Positions 44,336-54,179 of a stretch of DNA of 64,000 nt are shown here, in pieces (the first letter of the stretch is position 1; each line of letters begins with the position of its first letter). The position numbers and the translations under genes are program-made. The stretch covers positions 2,424,993 through 2,488,992 of the forward strand of contig NC_011669.1 of NCBI RefSeq assembly GCF_000150955.2, in the 5' to 3' direction. The notes under the pieces are model-generated. The model was given only the letters and a program-made list of their open reading frames with translations, had not been told where the DNA came from and searched no databases. Source of the DNA: Phaeodactylum tricornutum CCAP 1055/1 (lineage: Eukaryota; Bacillariophyta; Bacillariophyceae; Surirellales; Neidiaceae).

Positions 44336-45645
44336 ATGGAGACGACGTCGGAAGAAGGAACGCGGGTATACGACCGAGAGGAAGAGTATCTGGCAGCCCA
44401 ACGAGCCGCCGTGGAATCCTTGCAGATCGGCCGTGATACGCTGGAACAATCGCAGGTGCAAGGCGAGCAATTGAGTCGATCGGAGGCACTGGCGGATGAA
44501 ACACAGTACAAGCTCGACAAGGCGGGACGTATTTTGCGAGGCATGACCTGGAGTGGATGGCCAACGCGTTTACCAGAGGGTCGGGACCGCCCCCGTCCGA
44601 CACGTTGACGAAAGCGCAAAGAATTTCGCGGCTACCACCGGCCGTATACGAGAATGTGCCCGCACCTTGTCGCGACGCGGCGCAAACAGTGCAGAACTAT
44701 CACGCGAACGTCAAAGTCTTGGAAGAGTGTGAAACCTACGAACAGAAAAATACCTGCCAGCAGATATGTGATAATATGTACCAAGCCGCTCAAGCAGAAA
44801 TGGCCAAGCTAAAGAGCCACCCGCAAGTCGAAGCGTACCGGTTGCAGTTTGAATCCGATTTAGAACTGCTCCAAGAACGACAAGGCAAGCAATTGCGGTC
44901 TCCGATGCGCTCCGCCACGGAGAATTCTGGGAACCACAAAGAGGAGTTGCTGTCGAATCATAAGACTACCGTGATGAATTTAACAGCGTCTCGGCCTCAA
45001 CCCTCGCCTTGTGATATTGTACGACAGCGGCAAGACCAACATTTGGATACCATTTCGCAAAGTCTCGGCGAGCTCGGTAGCATCGCACAAAATTTGAAGC
45101 AATCCTTTCAGCAACAGAACGAAACGATCGACAAGCTGGACACAAAATCGGACAACATACTCGAAAAGAGTAAAATGGTGACACGAAGGGCCGATCGCAT
45201 CATTCAAAAGAAATCATGGACCCCCGTCAAGCCCACTTTTGCCTGCATGGTTACCATACGGCACGTCTCGAGCGGTAAATACCTGGCCGTTGCCGATACT
45301 GACCTGAATTTGGTCCCGAAACGACACCCCGAAACCTGCGTTTTTGCTTTGTGGAAGCGACAAGGAGAAATTTTTGGTTTGAAAAACAAATTCAATAACA
45401 AATGGGTTGGGCAAAACCTGTTTGGATCTCTAGCTTGCTCCGCCAGTAGTTTTGGCCGAAGGGAAGAGTGGGAAGCGGAAGAGGATTGGACGAATTCGAG
45501 AATTTTGTGTGCCTCGGCCGGATGGGGAGCCGGCGGCTACCTCAACGTACGTCCGACGGATCACGGCATCGTCATTGGAGGCTACGGGTTCGAGGAGCGT
45601 AAAAAGGCCGATGCTTGGAGCATCGTAGAACTCACAGTAACATAG
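44336..45645 (+). CDS. SNAP-25-like Qbc-SNARE with C-terminal beta-trefoil-like domain; apparent frameshift
   Basis: Two overlapping frames together make one protein. Frame 1 (44336-44608) carries a Qb SNARE motif (EEEYLAAQRAAVESLQIGRD, then TLEQSQVQGEQLSRSEAL and DKAGRILRGMTWSGW). Frame 2 is open before 44557 and runs to 45645; it carries a Cys-containing linker, a Qc SNARE motif (HLDTISQSLGELGSIAQNLK, then QQNETIDKLDTKSDNILEKS), and about 140 residues resembling fascin-like/beta-trefoil domains (VTIRHVSSGKYLAVAD, FGLKNKFNNKWVGQN, SSFGRREEWEAEEDW). No membrane anchor is visible, as in SNAP-25 proteins. One extra base near 44558-44562 would join the frames at about residue 75. I cannot tell a sequence error from a real indel or an unrecognised small intron. 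SNAP-25-class proteins act in exocytosis. Confidence 0.7.
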
Positions 45646-45744
45646 CATTGTCGAACTAACCTGTAATACTAACGTGATGTATGAATGAATCGTGTATGAC
45701 GTTCCGGTGTCGAGTCACTATCATACCATTGGTGATATGATATC

Positions 45745-45771
45745 ACGTGAGATATCACTGATATCTCACGT
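45745..45771. repeat. Inverted repeat, 13-bp arms around one base
   Basis: ACGTGAGATATCA, then C, then TGATATCTCACGT. The arms are perfectly complementary. It lies 100 bp after the Qbc-SNARE stop and could form a hairpin in the transcript (terminator-like) or be a dimer-binding site. Related GATATC sequence just upstream (around 45733-45744) extends the symmetry imperfectly. Confidence 0.85.
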
Positions 45772-46079
45772 CAATAGACAAGCTGCTTTACAATGGGTGA
45801 AAACAACCACCACACGAAACAAGTTCCTGTAACTCTAAATATTGATTGTAATTGGTGAAGAAAGCATTTTCCTGACTGTGGGTACATGGAATACATCCTT
45901 TTTTGATAAATGTACAAACAAAGACTCATTTACTGTTAGTCATAGTCAAGCGCAGTGCGTACTTGACTGTGAAAAAATCGAGCTCTGAAAGGGTTAAAGT
46001 TCAAGAGGTACAAGGTAGCTGGTTTGCGTGTGTCAGGGCATGGCCTACCTGACTCATGCATTCCGCGTGCCACAAAAAC

Positions 46080-46088
46080 TCACAGTCA
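46080..46088. promoter_or_regulatory. TNACWGTNA element upstream of the FCP gene
   Basis: Perfect copy TCACAGTCA (within CTCACAGTCA), 151 bp upstream of the ATG. Two more copies lie at 45930 and 45964. Confidence 0.45.
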
Positions 46089-46239
46089 GAGAGCCACTCC
46101 GAGAATCCTCCAGAATTTCGTGGAAGATTTTTTCGTCATCTTTTTCCAGTTCTCCGCATAGCTCTCATAGTTTCGTTTGCGTTCTTCGTCAACACACCGC
46201 AAAAAGATATACGTCCAATTCCAGCCCACTACGTACACC

Positions 46240-47178
46240 ATGAAATTATCCTTGGCTATCCTTGCGCTTTGCGCCAGCACTAATGCCGCTTTCGCTCCTT
46301 CTGTTTCCCAGAGGACGTCTGTCTCTGTCCGAGAATCATTGGACCCCACGGAATCCATGTCGGAAGTGGAAGGCGCCGTGAAAGACGCGGCTCCCAAAGT
46401 CTCCGACCCTTTCGACAGCCCTCGTGATCTTGCCGGAGTCGTCGCTCCTACCGGCTTTTTCGATCCGGCAGGCTTCGCTGCCCGAGCCGATGCCGGGACC
46501 ATGAAGCGTTACCGGGAAGCGGAAGTTACTCACGGACGTGTGGGCATGATGGCCGTTGTCGGCTTTCTTGCGGGCGAAGCCGTCGAGGGATCGTCGTTTC
46601 TCTTTGACTCGCAAGTCAGCGGACCCGCCATTACTCACCTCAACCAGATTCCTTCCATCTTTTGGATTCTCCTCACGGTGGGCATTGGTGCTTCCGAAGT
46701 CACGCGCGCTCAAATTGGTTGGGTACGTATCGGGAGTTGTTGGTGCCAACAGTTTCGCTTTGTCCGTCTCTCACGCGTTCTTTTCCTTTCCATTCGATTT
46801 CCAGGTTGAACCCGAGAACGTCCCACCGGGCAAGCCGGGTCTCCTCCGCGACGATTACGTCCCGGGTGACATTGGCTTTGATCCTCTCGGCTTGAAGCCT
46901 TCCGACGCTCAGGCTCTCAAATCGATCCAGACCAAGGAACTGCAGAGTAAGTCATTTGCTGTTGCTGCTGTTACTGTCGTCCATGGTACTATCGTGTTTA
47001 CAGTTGGTTCACTGCGTCAGAGTATACCGTGTCATACTGTTAATCCCACCAAACTAACCGATTGAATATAACTCGTTTTCTTTGGCTAGACGGACGTCTC
47101 GCCATGTTGGCGGCGGCTGGGTGCATGGCTCAGGAATTGGCCAATGGAAAGGGAATCCTCGAAAACCTTGGGCTCTAA
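46240..47178 (+). CDS. Fucoxanthin-chlorophyll a/c-binding protein (LHC family)
   Basis: Three exons, 46240-46722, 46805-46946 and 47090-47178, encode 237 residues. The introns are 82 bp (GTACGT...CAG) and 143 bp (GTAAGT...TAG). The presequence MKLSLAILALCASTNAAFAP is a signal peptide with an AAFAP plastid motif. The first LHC helix contains RYREAEVTHGRVGMMAVVGF with the chlorophyll-binding Glu and the Arg of the E-x(n)-R pair. The third helix contains KELQNGRLAMLAAAGCMAQE. Between them lie a middle helix (FWILLTVGIGASEVTRAQIG) and the conserved PGDIGFDPLG loop. It belongs in the thylakoid membrane as an antenna. I cannot place it securely among the Lhcf, Lhcr and Lhcx subgroups; it lacks obvious Lhcx features. 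Confidence 0.93.
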
Positions 47179-47684
47179 GGAATATGACGTTCCAGTGTTT
47201 TGAACACTAGGCGCGATGGACAACAGAATGATTAGGCTAGCAACGAAAAGAAGCAAAATACAGTAGAAATCAAGTAATTCTCCCACTTTGTGCAAACACT
47301 GACAATCCTTTATGTTAGTGTAGCCCTTTTAATCGTGCACGTATTCCGAGTTATTGCCCCGGACGTTTGTCACAGCACATGAAACGAGAAACTTAACCAG
47401 ACAGTTGGCTCACAATCAATTTCATGAGTTTCTACACATTGATTGACTACCCAAGCTCCGTACATCGTTGTGGATTTCATGCGTATGGAACCAATGAATC
47501 AAGTATCGTGAAGTTTCCAACGAGGAACTTGCGGTCACACTATTCTTCGTACCAACCACGGAAGCTCCTGTCCATCATGGCAGATCTCACGCTGGTAGGA
47601 AATAGGATACAAATAAAAAACAAGTATTGTGTATCAATAGAGGAAATCACGGATTACGTATTCTTCAATACACTATTTGATCGT
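47179..47684. other. Convergent intergenic region between FCP and S1-domain genes
   Basis: About 500 bp between two 3' ends. I see no gene or notable repeat. Confidence 0.5.
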
Positions 47685-49026
47685 CTACTTGCGCAAGTCA
47701 ACGACGAGTGGGGTGTTCTTGAAGCTTCCCATATTGGATTGGATCTTTTCGAGTTGTTCCTTCCAGTCCTTGGCACCGGTTCCCTGATCAAGCGAGCCAC
47801 TGGATGCCTTTTGGGCAGCCTCGTCTTCGGCCGAGACCATGGTCAAACTGACCTTGCCGCCCTGAATAGCCTTGACGCGGACCTGGACTTTATCATCGAC
47901 GTTAACGATACTAGTGACGGATGCCGCCCGGCCAGCCGTCAAGGCGGAAATGTGCACGAGTCCATCCATTTCCCCTTGCACGTCGGGGTTCAGCTGACTA
48001 GCGTCGAGGCGGACAAAGGCTCCAAAGTCGACGGTGCTGACGACGGTTCCCTCCACAAACTGTGCGGCGTCCCAGCCCTTGTCGGCCAAGCCCTTGAGAA
48101 CTCCCGAATCATCCCGACGCGAGTTGTTGCCGCCGCTGCGCTGGGGGCGGTCCCGCTTGGGTTGCTCGGCGGCCTCCTTGGATTCGACTTCTTCGGATTC
48201 ACTCAACATGGACAAGGCGACCTGGTTCTTTTCGGCACTAATATTGGTAATGCGGACTTCGACCTCCTGTCCGGGCTTGAGGATTTCGCTCACGTCCTTA
48301 ATGTATCCCACGGAAAGTTGCGAAATGTGCAAGAGACCATCCGTCTGGGCGCCAAAGTCCATGAACGCACCATAACTAGCAATGGACTTGACCTTGGCCG
48401 TAACGGTATCACCAACGTTAAAATCCGTAAGAGGTTTGCCTTTGGGTGCCTTTTTGGCAATCGATTTACGGGCCGGACGTTCGACATTGTGTGCTTCTTC
48501 TTCGCTGGTGATTCCATCCATCGCTTCCACTTCCTCGGGAACTTCGGCGTCCGAGGTTTCCGTAGAAAACAACGCCGACGTCGAGCAAGGGCCACATTCA
48601 CATCCCCGCTTGTGGAAGGACACCGGACTGGTGCAGGCAGCACAAGCACATCCCGCAACGTGCGAAACGCTGATCGGATTGCTACTGACCGTACGGGTGT
48701 TCACCGTGGTGCCGGTCCGCGTCGACACGAACGCTGTGAGTCAAAGGACCGTAGGATGGCAGGTTAGGTTGTAAGTATAATGGCGGTGAGACTAATTTTG
48801 AGATACGCAAATCACACAACGACAAACAGGAATGCATCATGGATAGATGGGCAGTGGAGTGTGGCAGACGTCAACAGTCAACAGTGGACTTATTGTAAAG
48901 ACATTCCGTGCTACTGGAAGGACACGTACGACACGACAACGTACCCGACGGGGCCTGCCGAGCGAAAGCTGACGCTCCACTGACAGAGAACAGAAAGGCG
49001 GAAACGACTGCGGAAGTGAATTGCAT
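47685..49026 (-). CDS. Plastid S1 RNA-binding-domain protein with tandem CxCxxC motifs
   Basis: Two exons, 49026-48945 and 48733-47685 (211-bp GTACGT...CAG intron), encode 376 residues. The 82-bp first exon is a complete plastid presequence (MQFTSAVVSAFLFSVSGASA followed by FARQAPS). Splicing joins it as ...APSAFVSTRTG. Two CxCxxC motifs (about residues 56-61 and 72-77, GCACAACTS and GCECGPCST) could bind metal. An acidic segment precedes two S1 domains (about 134-205, VGDTVTAKVKSIASYGAFMD; about 252-329, VEGTVVSTVDFGAFVRLD). The S1 pair suggests ribosome or mRNA binding in the plastid, related to ribosomal S1 or to S1-EF-Ts fusion proteins; there is no EF-Ts domain here. The exon 1 assignment rests on frame, splice sites and the ASAFA motif. 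Confidence 0.85.
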
Positions 49027-49682
49027 CTTGGAAGGTTGTTCGTGAAAATAGGTAGGTACGTAGAGAATAAGGGATATGGTAACTCTAGAGTACTACCAGA
49101 TTGGGATACCAGACAGAAAAGAAGGGGTACTTCGGAGTGATTGCGATCGCAAGGCAAGGGAGCACCAACTTCGTTGATGATGGCTTTCTAACCTATCGCT
49201 AGCTTGCTCACAGTCAAACCACCGGAGTGTCGCATCACCGAATCATCACATCATCACTGCTCGTGGTAAGTAGCTCGTGCTGTCTGTCGTTCGATGGGGC
49301 GGAGGTGGAAGACCCGGCGACACACAGACAGTCGTGTGGGGTTGTGGTAATGGAGAAACCTGATCCTGCGCGTTTTTCGCGCGCACATGCGGGTTGTCGA
49401 ACCGTGCTGCGCTGGAACAACCTAACCTCATCGCCACACGGGATTGTCACGTCTATTTTTTTGTGCGGCTCTGGCTAGCCCCCCTACGAAAACTGACGTA
49501 CCCTTTGCCGCGTTCCTCGCACGATATCGTTGGATTCCTTCGACTCGATTGTTTTGCCGTTCGCGCTCACTGTCAGTCGTCGCCACACACAATCCATCCC
49601 CTCCCCGTTCCTTGCGTTGGTTTGTTGTGGACTCTGACTGTGAGAGCGTTGTGATTGTTACAAACTACACCATCTCGTCACC
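49027..49682. other. Divergent region between S1-domain and cL38-like genes
   Basis: About 655 bp with three TNACWGTNA copies at 49208-49216, 49567-49575 and 49635-49643. It separates two genes for plastid translation-type proteins, so a shared promoter region is possible. Confidence 0.6.
49635..49643. promoter_or_regulatory. TNACWGTNA element upstream of the cL38-like gene
   Basis: Perfect copy TGACTGTGA, 39 bp upstream of the ATG. Another copy lies at 49567. Confidence 0.45.
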
Positions 49683-50182
49683 ATGATCAAAACTGTTGTT
49701 CTACTGTTCGCCCTTCTTTTGGCGGCTGCTTCAGCCTTTGCTCCCCAACCTTTCGGAGTGCAACAACGAACCAGGTAGGTACAAGACATCATGCATACAT
49801 ACATCTTCCCGTCGATTCGGTGGATTGCGGGGCTGTCGTGATGGCTATCGTGTTTCACGAGTTGATGGTACCGGGACTGGACTGGGACCGATCCAACCGT
49901 AACTGTTGTTCCTATTCTCGAGTCGAATGTCTGTGTCTCACTGTACGAGAGGATCCAACCCACCCACTCTTTATTGCTACCTACAGTACGGTATGCTTTG
50001 CCAAGCACGTGAAAGATAAGGCCGCGAAATGGGCCAAAGCCAAACGACCCAAAAAACATCGTCTTTCCGATATTAACCGGACGCCAATCATTTACGAACT
50101 GCATTCCTTGACCAAGCCATCCGAGTATAACATTTCGGAAGCCCCTGCCGCACCCGTAGCCAAGCCAGCGCAGACAGAATAA
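49683..50182 (+). CDS. Small plastid-targeted protein, cL38 (PSRP6)-like ribosomal protein
   Basis: Two exons, 49683-49774 and 49987-50182 (212-bp GTAGGT...CAG intron), encode 95 residues. Exon 1 encodes a perfect presequence, MIKTVVLLFALLLAAASAFA followed by PQPF, with cleavage before Phe19. The mature protein (about 77 residues) is strongly basic at its start (AKHVKDKAAKWAKAKRPKKH). It then reads RPKKHRLSDINRTPIIYELH and ends Ala/Pro-rich. The RPKKxxxxDIxRxPxxY pattern recalls plastid-specific ribosomal protein 6 (cL38) of the plant plastid 50S subunit. This identification is from memory of the plant motif and is tentative; plastid targeting is much firmer. Confidence 0.7.
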
Positions 50183-50368
50183 GCATAGTCATGGCCTAAC
50201 GTTCACTTTCAGAGTCAATACAGAAACAAGGAACAATGCATCAATCGTCTTTCTAGAAATCTAACCTGTCCCCATCCAAGCACCCGCACGCACGCACTCG
50301 ACAGGAAGGCTTCGAACAGTAGTATCATCGCCTGTACTTCTCGTTTCTAGCTTCCAAAAGTTGGTCTA

Positions 50369-52069
50369 CTAATGATTCCGTGCCTTTTCCAATAGCAGAG
50401 GGATGTCCTGTGAGAACACCTTGTCCATTTCTCGAAGCAATTTCTTGTCCAGCTTGGGAAATTCACTCAGATCCTTGATTTCGTACAATGCTTGTCGCAT
50501 TGGTTCCAACGCCGGAAAGTCTCCTTTCGGTAAGCCGTATCTTCGAGCAGCCGCCAAGAACTCAGATTCCAGCCGGCCAATCAACCGTCGCTGCTTCTCT
50601 CGTTTACCAAACGTATACGGCAACTGTTTCCGCAAGTAGTGAATGATGTAGGCGTGGACTTTGACGCTCCGTGCACGCTTGACGAGCTCGTTGATGCGTC
50701 GCATAACGGCTTGCTGGGGCAACGCCATTATGTCGTGCAGCAAATCCATTTCTTCCCGCTGCAGTAGTTCCGCCTGTTCCGTGTTCTGCAAAGGCGCGTC
50801 CCAAAAGCTACCCATGTAGACGCGGCACACTTCTGGCGTGTTCATAACTTTTCCCAGTGACCACATGAGAGCCCCGTACACACGCATCAGTTGTTGGGTA
50901 GATATACTGTCGGCCTTGTTGAGCACAACCCGTATCTTATCCAGGTGTGGGATCATGAGCTCCATGACTGCCTTGAGCTCATCGGAGATGTCCAACTTGT
51001 GCGCGTCAAACATGACAATGACGAGATCGGCTCGTTCCGCGAACCACTTCATCACGGCTTCGTAGTCGTAGTTTCGCGATCGTTGCTTTTGCCCGCTCAA
51101 AATACCGGGCGTATCGACAATGGTAATGTTGCGTAGAATCGGAGCGTTCAGTTCCGCCCCCTCCATACGGGATAAAAAGTTGTTTCCGAATGGACTCAGA
51201 CCTGTAAATGGTCGATCTTGCTGTGAGCAGAGAGCCGCACCCGGGACAACCTTGTCTTGCTGTCCCCACAAAACGGCGGTAAAGCGATCGGTGGTTGGCT
51301 CTGGTCCGACCCGAATTCCTGGAAAGTCCCGACCCAAGAGATATTTTACAAAGGATGTCTTGCCAACACTGTATTGTCCGAGTAAAAGAATCATGGGTGG
51401 CGCCGCAAAGTCGGAAGGGGAAAGTGGTGGGGAATGGAAATGGCCGTACCGAGACGAAAGCTCCAACGGAAGAATCTTTTTTCGATACAAGCGAGCGAGT
51501 CCTCGTAGAATATAATCCTTGTCAAAGCTCGACAAGTCCATGTTGCGTTCCGCATCCCCGTTCCCCGCATTGCCGTTAGCAGTGGCGGATCCGGGAGTAT
51601 CCCAGTTTGGATCTTCCGGCATGCCTTCCGTTTCGAACGGTAATGGTTCCTGGTCTTCTCCTTCCTCTTCGTAATACGGGTTACTCAAACCCGGGGGCAA
51701 GCTCTCAGCGCCCGGTAGTTGAGGTGGTGGTGGAGGACCTGCGGCATAGAAATCTTCTCCTTGTCTTTGTTGAGAGACGTCAGAAGAAGCATACAATTGT
51801 GGCGTATTTGGACGATTGTAAGGATCATCGTATGACGGTAGATCAGGCGGCAGGCCAGATTGTTGGGGCGATCCTTGGTACTGCCCTTGCTGCTCCAAAT
51901 GTGAAATGTGCTGCCCAGGATGGCTTTGCTGGCTTGAAGTCGGACTCATCCCCGTAGCCGTGTTGTCGTTACCTCCACCTCGGCATTGCAGTGGTGTTCG
52001 TCGCCATGGAAAGGACACACCTTGGTCGGATGCCGCTGTGATAAAGATTGCGATCGCTGAAAGCCGCAT
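50369..52069 (-). CDS. EHD/dynamin-like GTPase lacking the EH domain, with signal peptide
   Basis: 566 residues from the ATG at 52069. Residues 1-20 (MRLSAIAIFITAASDQGVSF) look like a signal peptide, possibly a plastid presequence (VSF|PWRR). Residues 30-190 are Gln/Pro/Gly/Asn-rich and low complexity. The GTPase domain resembles EHD proteins: PMILLLGQYSVGKTSFVKYL (P-loop), PTTDRFTAVL (switch), NITIVDTPGILSGQKQRSRN (G3), RVVLNKADSIS (G4) and RPFTGLSPFGNNFLSRMEG. The helical part (about 450-566) follows, but the C-terminal EH domain of animal EHDs is absent. EHDs oligomerise and remodel membranes using ATP. The target membrane here is unknown; plastid or secretory is inferred only from the N-terminus. 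Confidence 0.85.
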   Translation of the reverse strand: MRLSAIAIFITAASDQGVSFPWRRTPLQCRGGGNDNTATGMSPTSSQQSHPGQHISHLEQQGQYQGSPQQSGLPPDLPSYDDPYNRPNTPQLYASSDVSQQRQGEDFYAAGPPPPPQLPGAESLPPGLSNPYYEEEGEDQEPLPFETEGMPEDPNWDTPGSATANGNAGNGDAERNMDLSSFDKDYILRGLARLYRKKILPLELSSRYGHFHSPPLSPSDFAAPPMILLLGQYSVGKTSFVKYLLGRDFPGIRVGPEPTTDRFTAVLWGQQDKVVPGAALCSQQDRPFTGLSPFGNNFLSRMEGAELNAPILRNITIVDTPGILSGQKQRSRNYDYEAVMKWFAERADLVIVMFDAHKLDISDELKAVMELMIPHLDKIRVVLNKADSISTQQLMRVYGALMWSLGKVMNTPEVCRVYMGSFWDAPLQNTEQAELLQREEMDLLHDIMALPQQAVMRRINELVKRARSVKVHAYIIHYLRKQLPYTFGKREKQRRLIGRLESEFLAAARRYGLPKGDFPALEPMRQALYEIKDLSEFPKLDKKLLREMDKVFSQDIPLLLEKARNH

Positions 52070-52746
52070 CGCGCTCCAAATCGAACGACCCAAACAGTGC
52101 AGTATCAAGCAACACCCTCTTCTTTATCACAAAAGCAAGAGATGTTCCGAAACGTTTTTCTGACAGTGAGTGTTCTCTTTCGTTGCCTGTCTTTTTTTGC
52201 GCAACAATTGATTGCCTTTCCTCAATGCTCATCTCAATCTCTCATCCTCTGCAGGACTGTTATCTTTGGCTCCACGTTGCACATACGCCGTTTCACAAAA
52301 CCAAATTTAACTTGAAATCTTACGTTTGTCGTGACACCGTACAGCGACGACTTTTTTGTCTACCTATTCGTTGGACTATGACAGTCGTGCTCGCAAGTGT
52401 AACCGATGAAGTTCACGAACAGTGACGTCTGTTCCAAGCGAGGAAATGTGATTGTGATCCATGAATAAAAACTGATAGCAAAACGGGGATCAGATTCCGG
52501 CAATCGTCAGTAAAAAACTACAGTTCAATTAGGTACTTGTATCGAGCATTCATTCTACCTCTGCATCCATTGAACATGTTGGGATCTGTATGACGGTGAA
52601 TGGATACATGATTAGGTACGTATAATGGTGAATGTGGAGGCGCGAAAAGACTGAGCAGAATATACACAATTATGAGGGTTCTACCTTATCTTTCCCAAAG
52701 GCAACGTACACACCGGCAGTCCACAAATAGTCAGTATTTCAGCTCG
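52070..52746. other. Intergenic region between EHD-like and SEC22 genes
   Basis: About 680 bp: the EHD promoter (TNACWGTNA at 52161) and the SEC22 3' side. No gene was recognised. Confidence 0.5.
52161..52169. promoter_or_regulatory. TNACWGTNA element upstream of the EHD-like gene
   Basis: Perfect copy TGACAGTGA, 91 bp upstream of the ATG. Confidence 0.45.
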
Positions 52747-53622
52747 TCAGAAACCAATGTGAAAGATCTTGACGTAAAGCACAATGCAAATGATAGAAGC
52801 ACCGACTACCATGGGACCGTACTGTTGCATCCGTGCTTGCCAGGTGAGTTTCTTAGTACCCCACTTGAAGTCTTTTGATTTGCTGCGCAACTCGTTGGAT
52901 ATATTTGAGACGTTATCAAGCTTCTCACCCCGATTCAGAATTTCGTCAATGTTCTTTTTCATTATGGACTGGATCTCGCCCAAGTCTTCCTGCAATTTGG
53001 ATTTGTTCTTTACATCCCGTTGGTCACGAAACTCTCGCTGTTTTCGTTGAATTATGGGATCATAATGAATAAACTGAAATGGACGCGCCGCCTGGTCAAC
53101 ATTTGCCCGCCACTGATGGTTCATTTAAAGTCAACAAAATGAGTTGCGAGCTTAAGCATGCGATCGGAAATGAATACTATGCCACCTTCTGCTTATAACA
53201 AATACGTACATCGGTACCAAACTCTCGGACGAGCTCTTGCAGTACAGCGTCGGCTACTTCTTCCAAATAAAGAAATGCCAGTCTTTTGGGATAACTATCT
53301 TCCGTCAAGGTTAAAAAACATAGATTATCGCGTTGCATGTAGTAAAAGACCATCCGTTCAGACTGAATACTCATCTTATTCGGGTTCCTGTAACGCGACG
53401 AATTATGAATACTCGAATGAGAAAAAAGTCCGCTCGCTGTCAGCGCCTGCAGAAATGATATTATGATGGGAATGAAACTTACCCAGCTGTCATACTGCGC
53501 ATAAGCTGCTTTGCATCTTGTTGCTGCTTTTGTGAGACAGAGAGGTTGTGCGTTGGGGTTGATGTCGCTATCAACGGCAACGCATCGGAGCTCCGTGCCA
53601 CTTGAGTCAAAATTGGAGGCAT
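52747..53622 (-). CDS. SEC22: R-SNARE SEC22
   Basis: Three exons, 53622-53483, 53387-53210 and 53112-52747, encode 227 residues. The introns are 95 bp (GTAAGT...CAG) and 97 bp (GTACGT...CAG). The N-terminal longin domain spans about residues 1-125: MPPILTQVARSSDALPLIAT, then SERMVFYYMQRDNLCFLTLT and YPKRLAFLYLEEVADAVLQE, with VREFGTDWRANVDQAARPFQ formed across the second junction. The SNARE motif (about 140-195) has the central Arg in DEILNRGEKLDN. A tail anchor follows (MVVGASIICIVLYVKIF). SEC22 works in ER-Golgi transport in both directions and pairs with syntaxin-18. TNACWGTNA copies lie 35 and 253 bp upstream. Confidence 0.94.
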
Positions 53623-54179
53623 TTCAGCAATTTTGGACGGTATTTAGGTAAATGTGCTCACAGTCAATGTATAGCGTTGGTATCAGCGTTGGTATCAGAA
53701 GGTCAGAACCAACGACTTGCTTTCCGGAATGGAAGCACTCTGCCTGTGCTAATTTTTGCTTATGTTTGTGTGTGCCGAATCGACTCGAATCCACTGGAAA
53801 ATCTCTTATGACCGGGTTCTGAAAAATCAAGGTATTCCTTGTCACGTTACGGTCAACAAAGACCATGGCTCACGGTGACAGTGATTTACATTTACACTTT
53901 CATTTCTTCAATCGAATCGGCTACTAGTATCATGCAGTATAAAGTTGCCATTCGGTGATGCTAGATTGACAGTAAGTCTGCCATCGTTTTCACCGGCGCG
54001 AAGCATTGATGACTACTATTTCACCAACACATCCCTTTGCTGTTAACATCCCAAAAGCAATGACGGCTAGACAAAAAGCTGTACATGTTGAAAAATATTG
54101 CCGATTAAAAATACTAGGAAGCCAACGCCCCGTGTATCGGATTGGCAGGGAAAGGGAAACCGTGAATGATGCTTCAGTA
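53623..54179. other. Intergenic region upstream of SEC22
   Basis: About 560 bp with two TNACWGTNA copies (53658-53666, 53876-53884). A plus-strand frame from 54006 runs into the neighbouring gene in antisense and is not supported. Confidence 0.5.
53658..53666. promoter_or_regulatory. TNACWGTNA element upstream of SEC22
   Basis: Perfect copy TCACAGTCA, 35 bp upstream of the ATG. A second copy (TGACAGTGA) lies at 53876. Confidence 0.45.

Larger units (their letters stand above)
45646..46239. other. Intergenic region upstream of the FCP gene
   Basis: About 590 bp. It holds a 27-bp inverted repeat at 45745-45771 and three TNACWGTNA copies (45930-45938, 45964-45972, 46080-46088). Confidence 0.6.
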
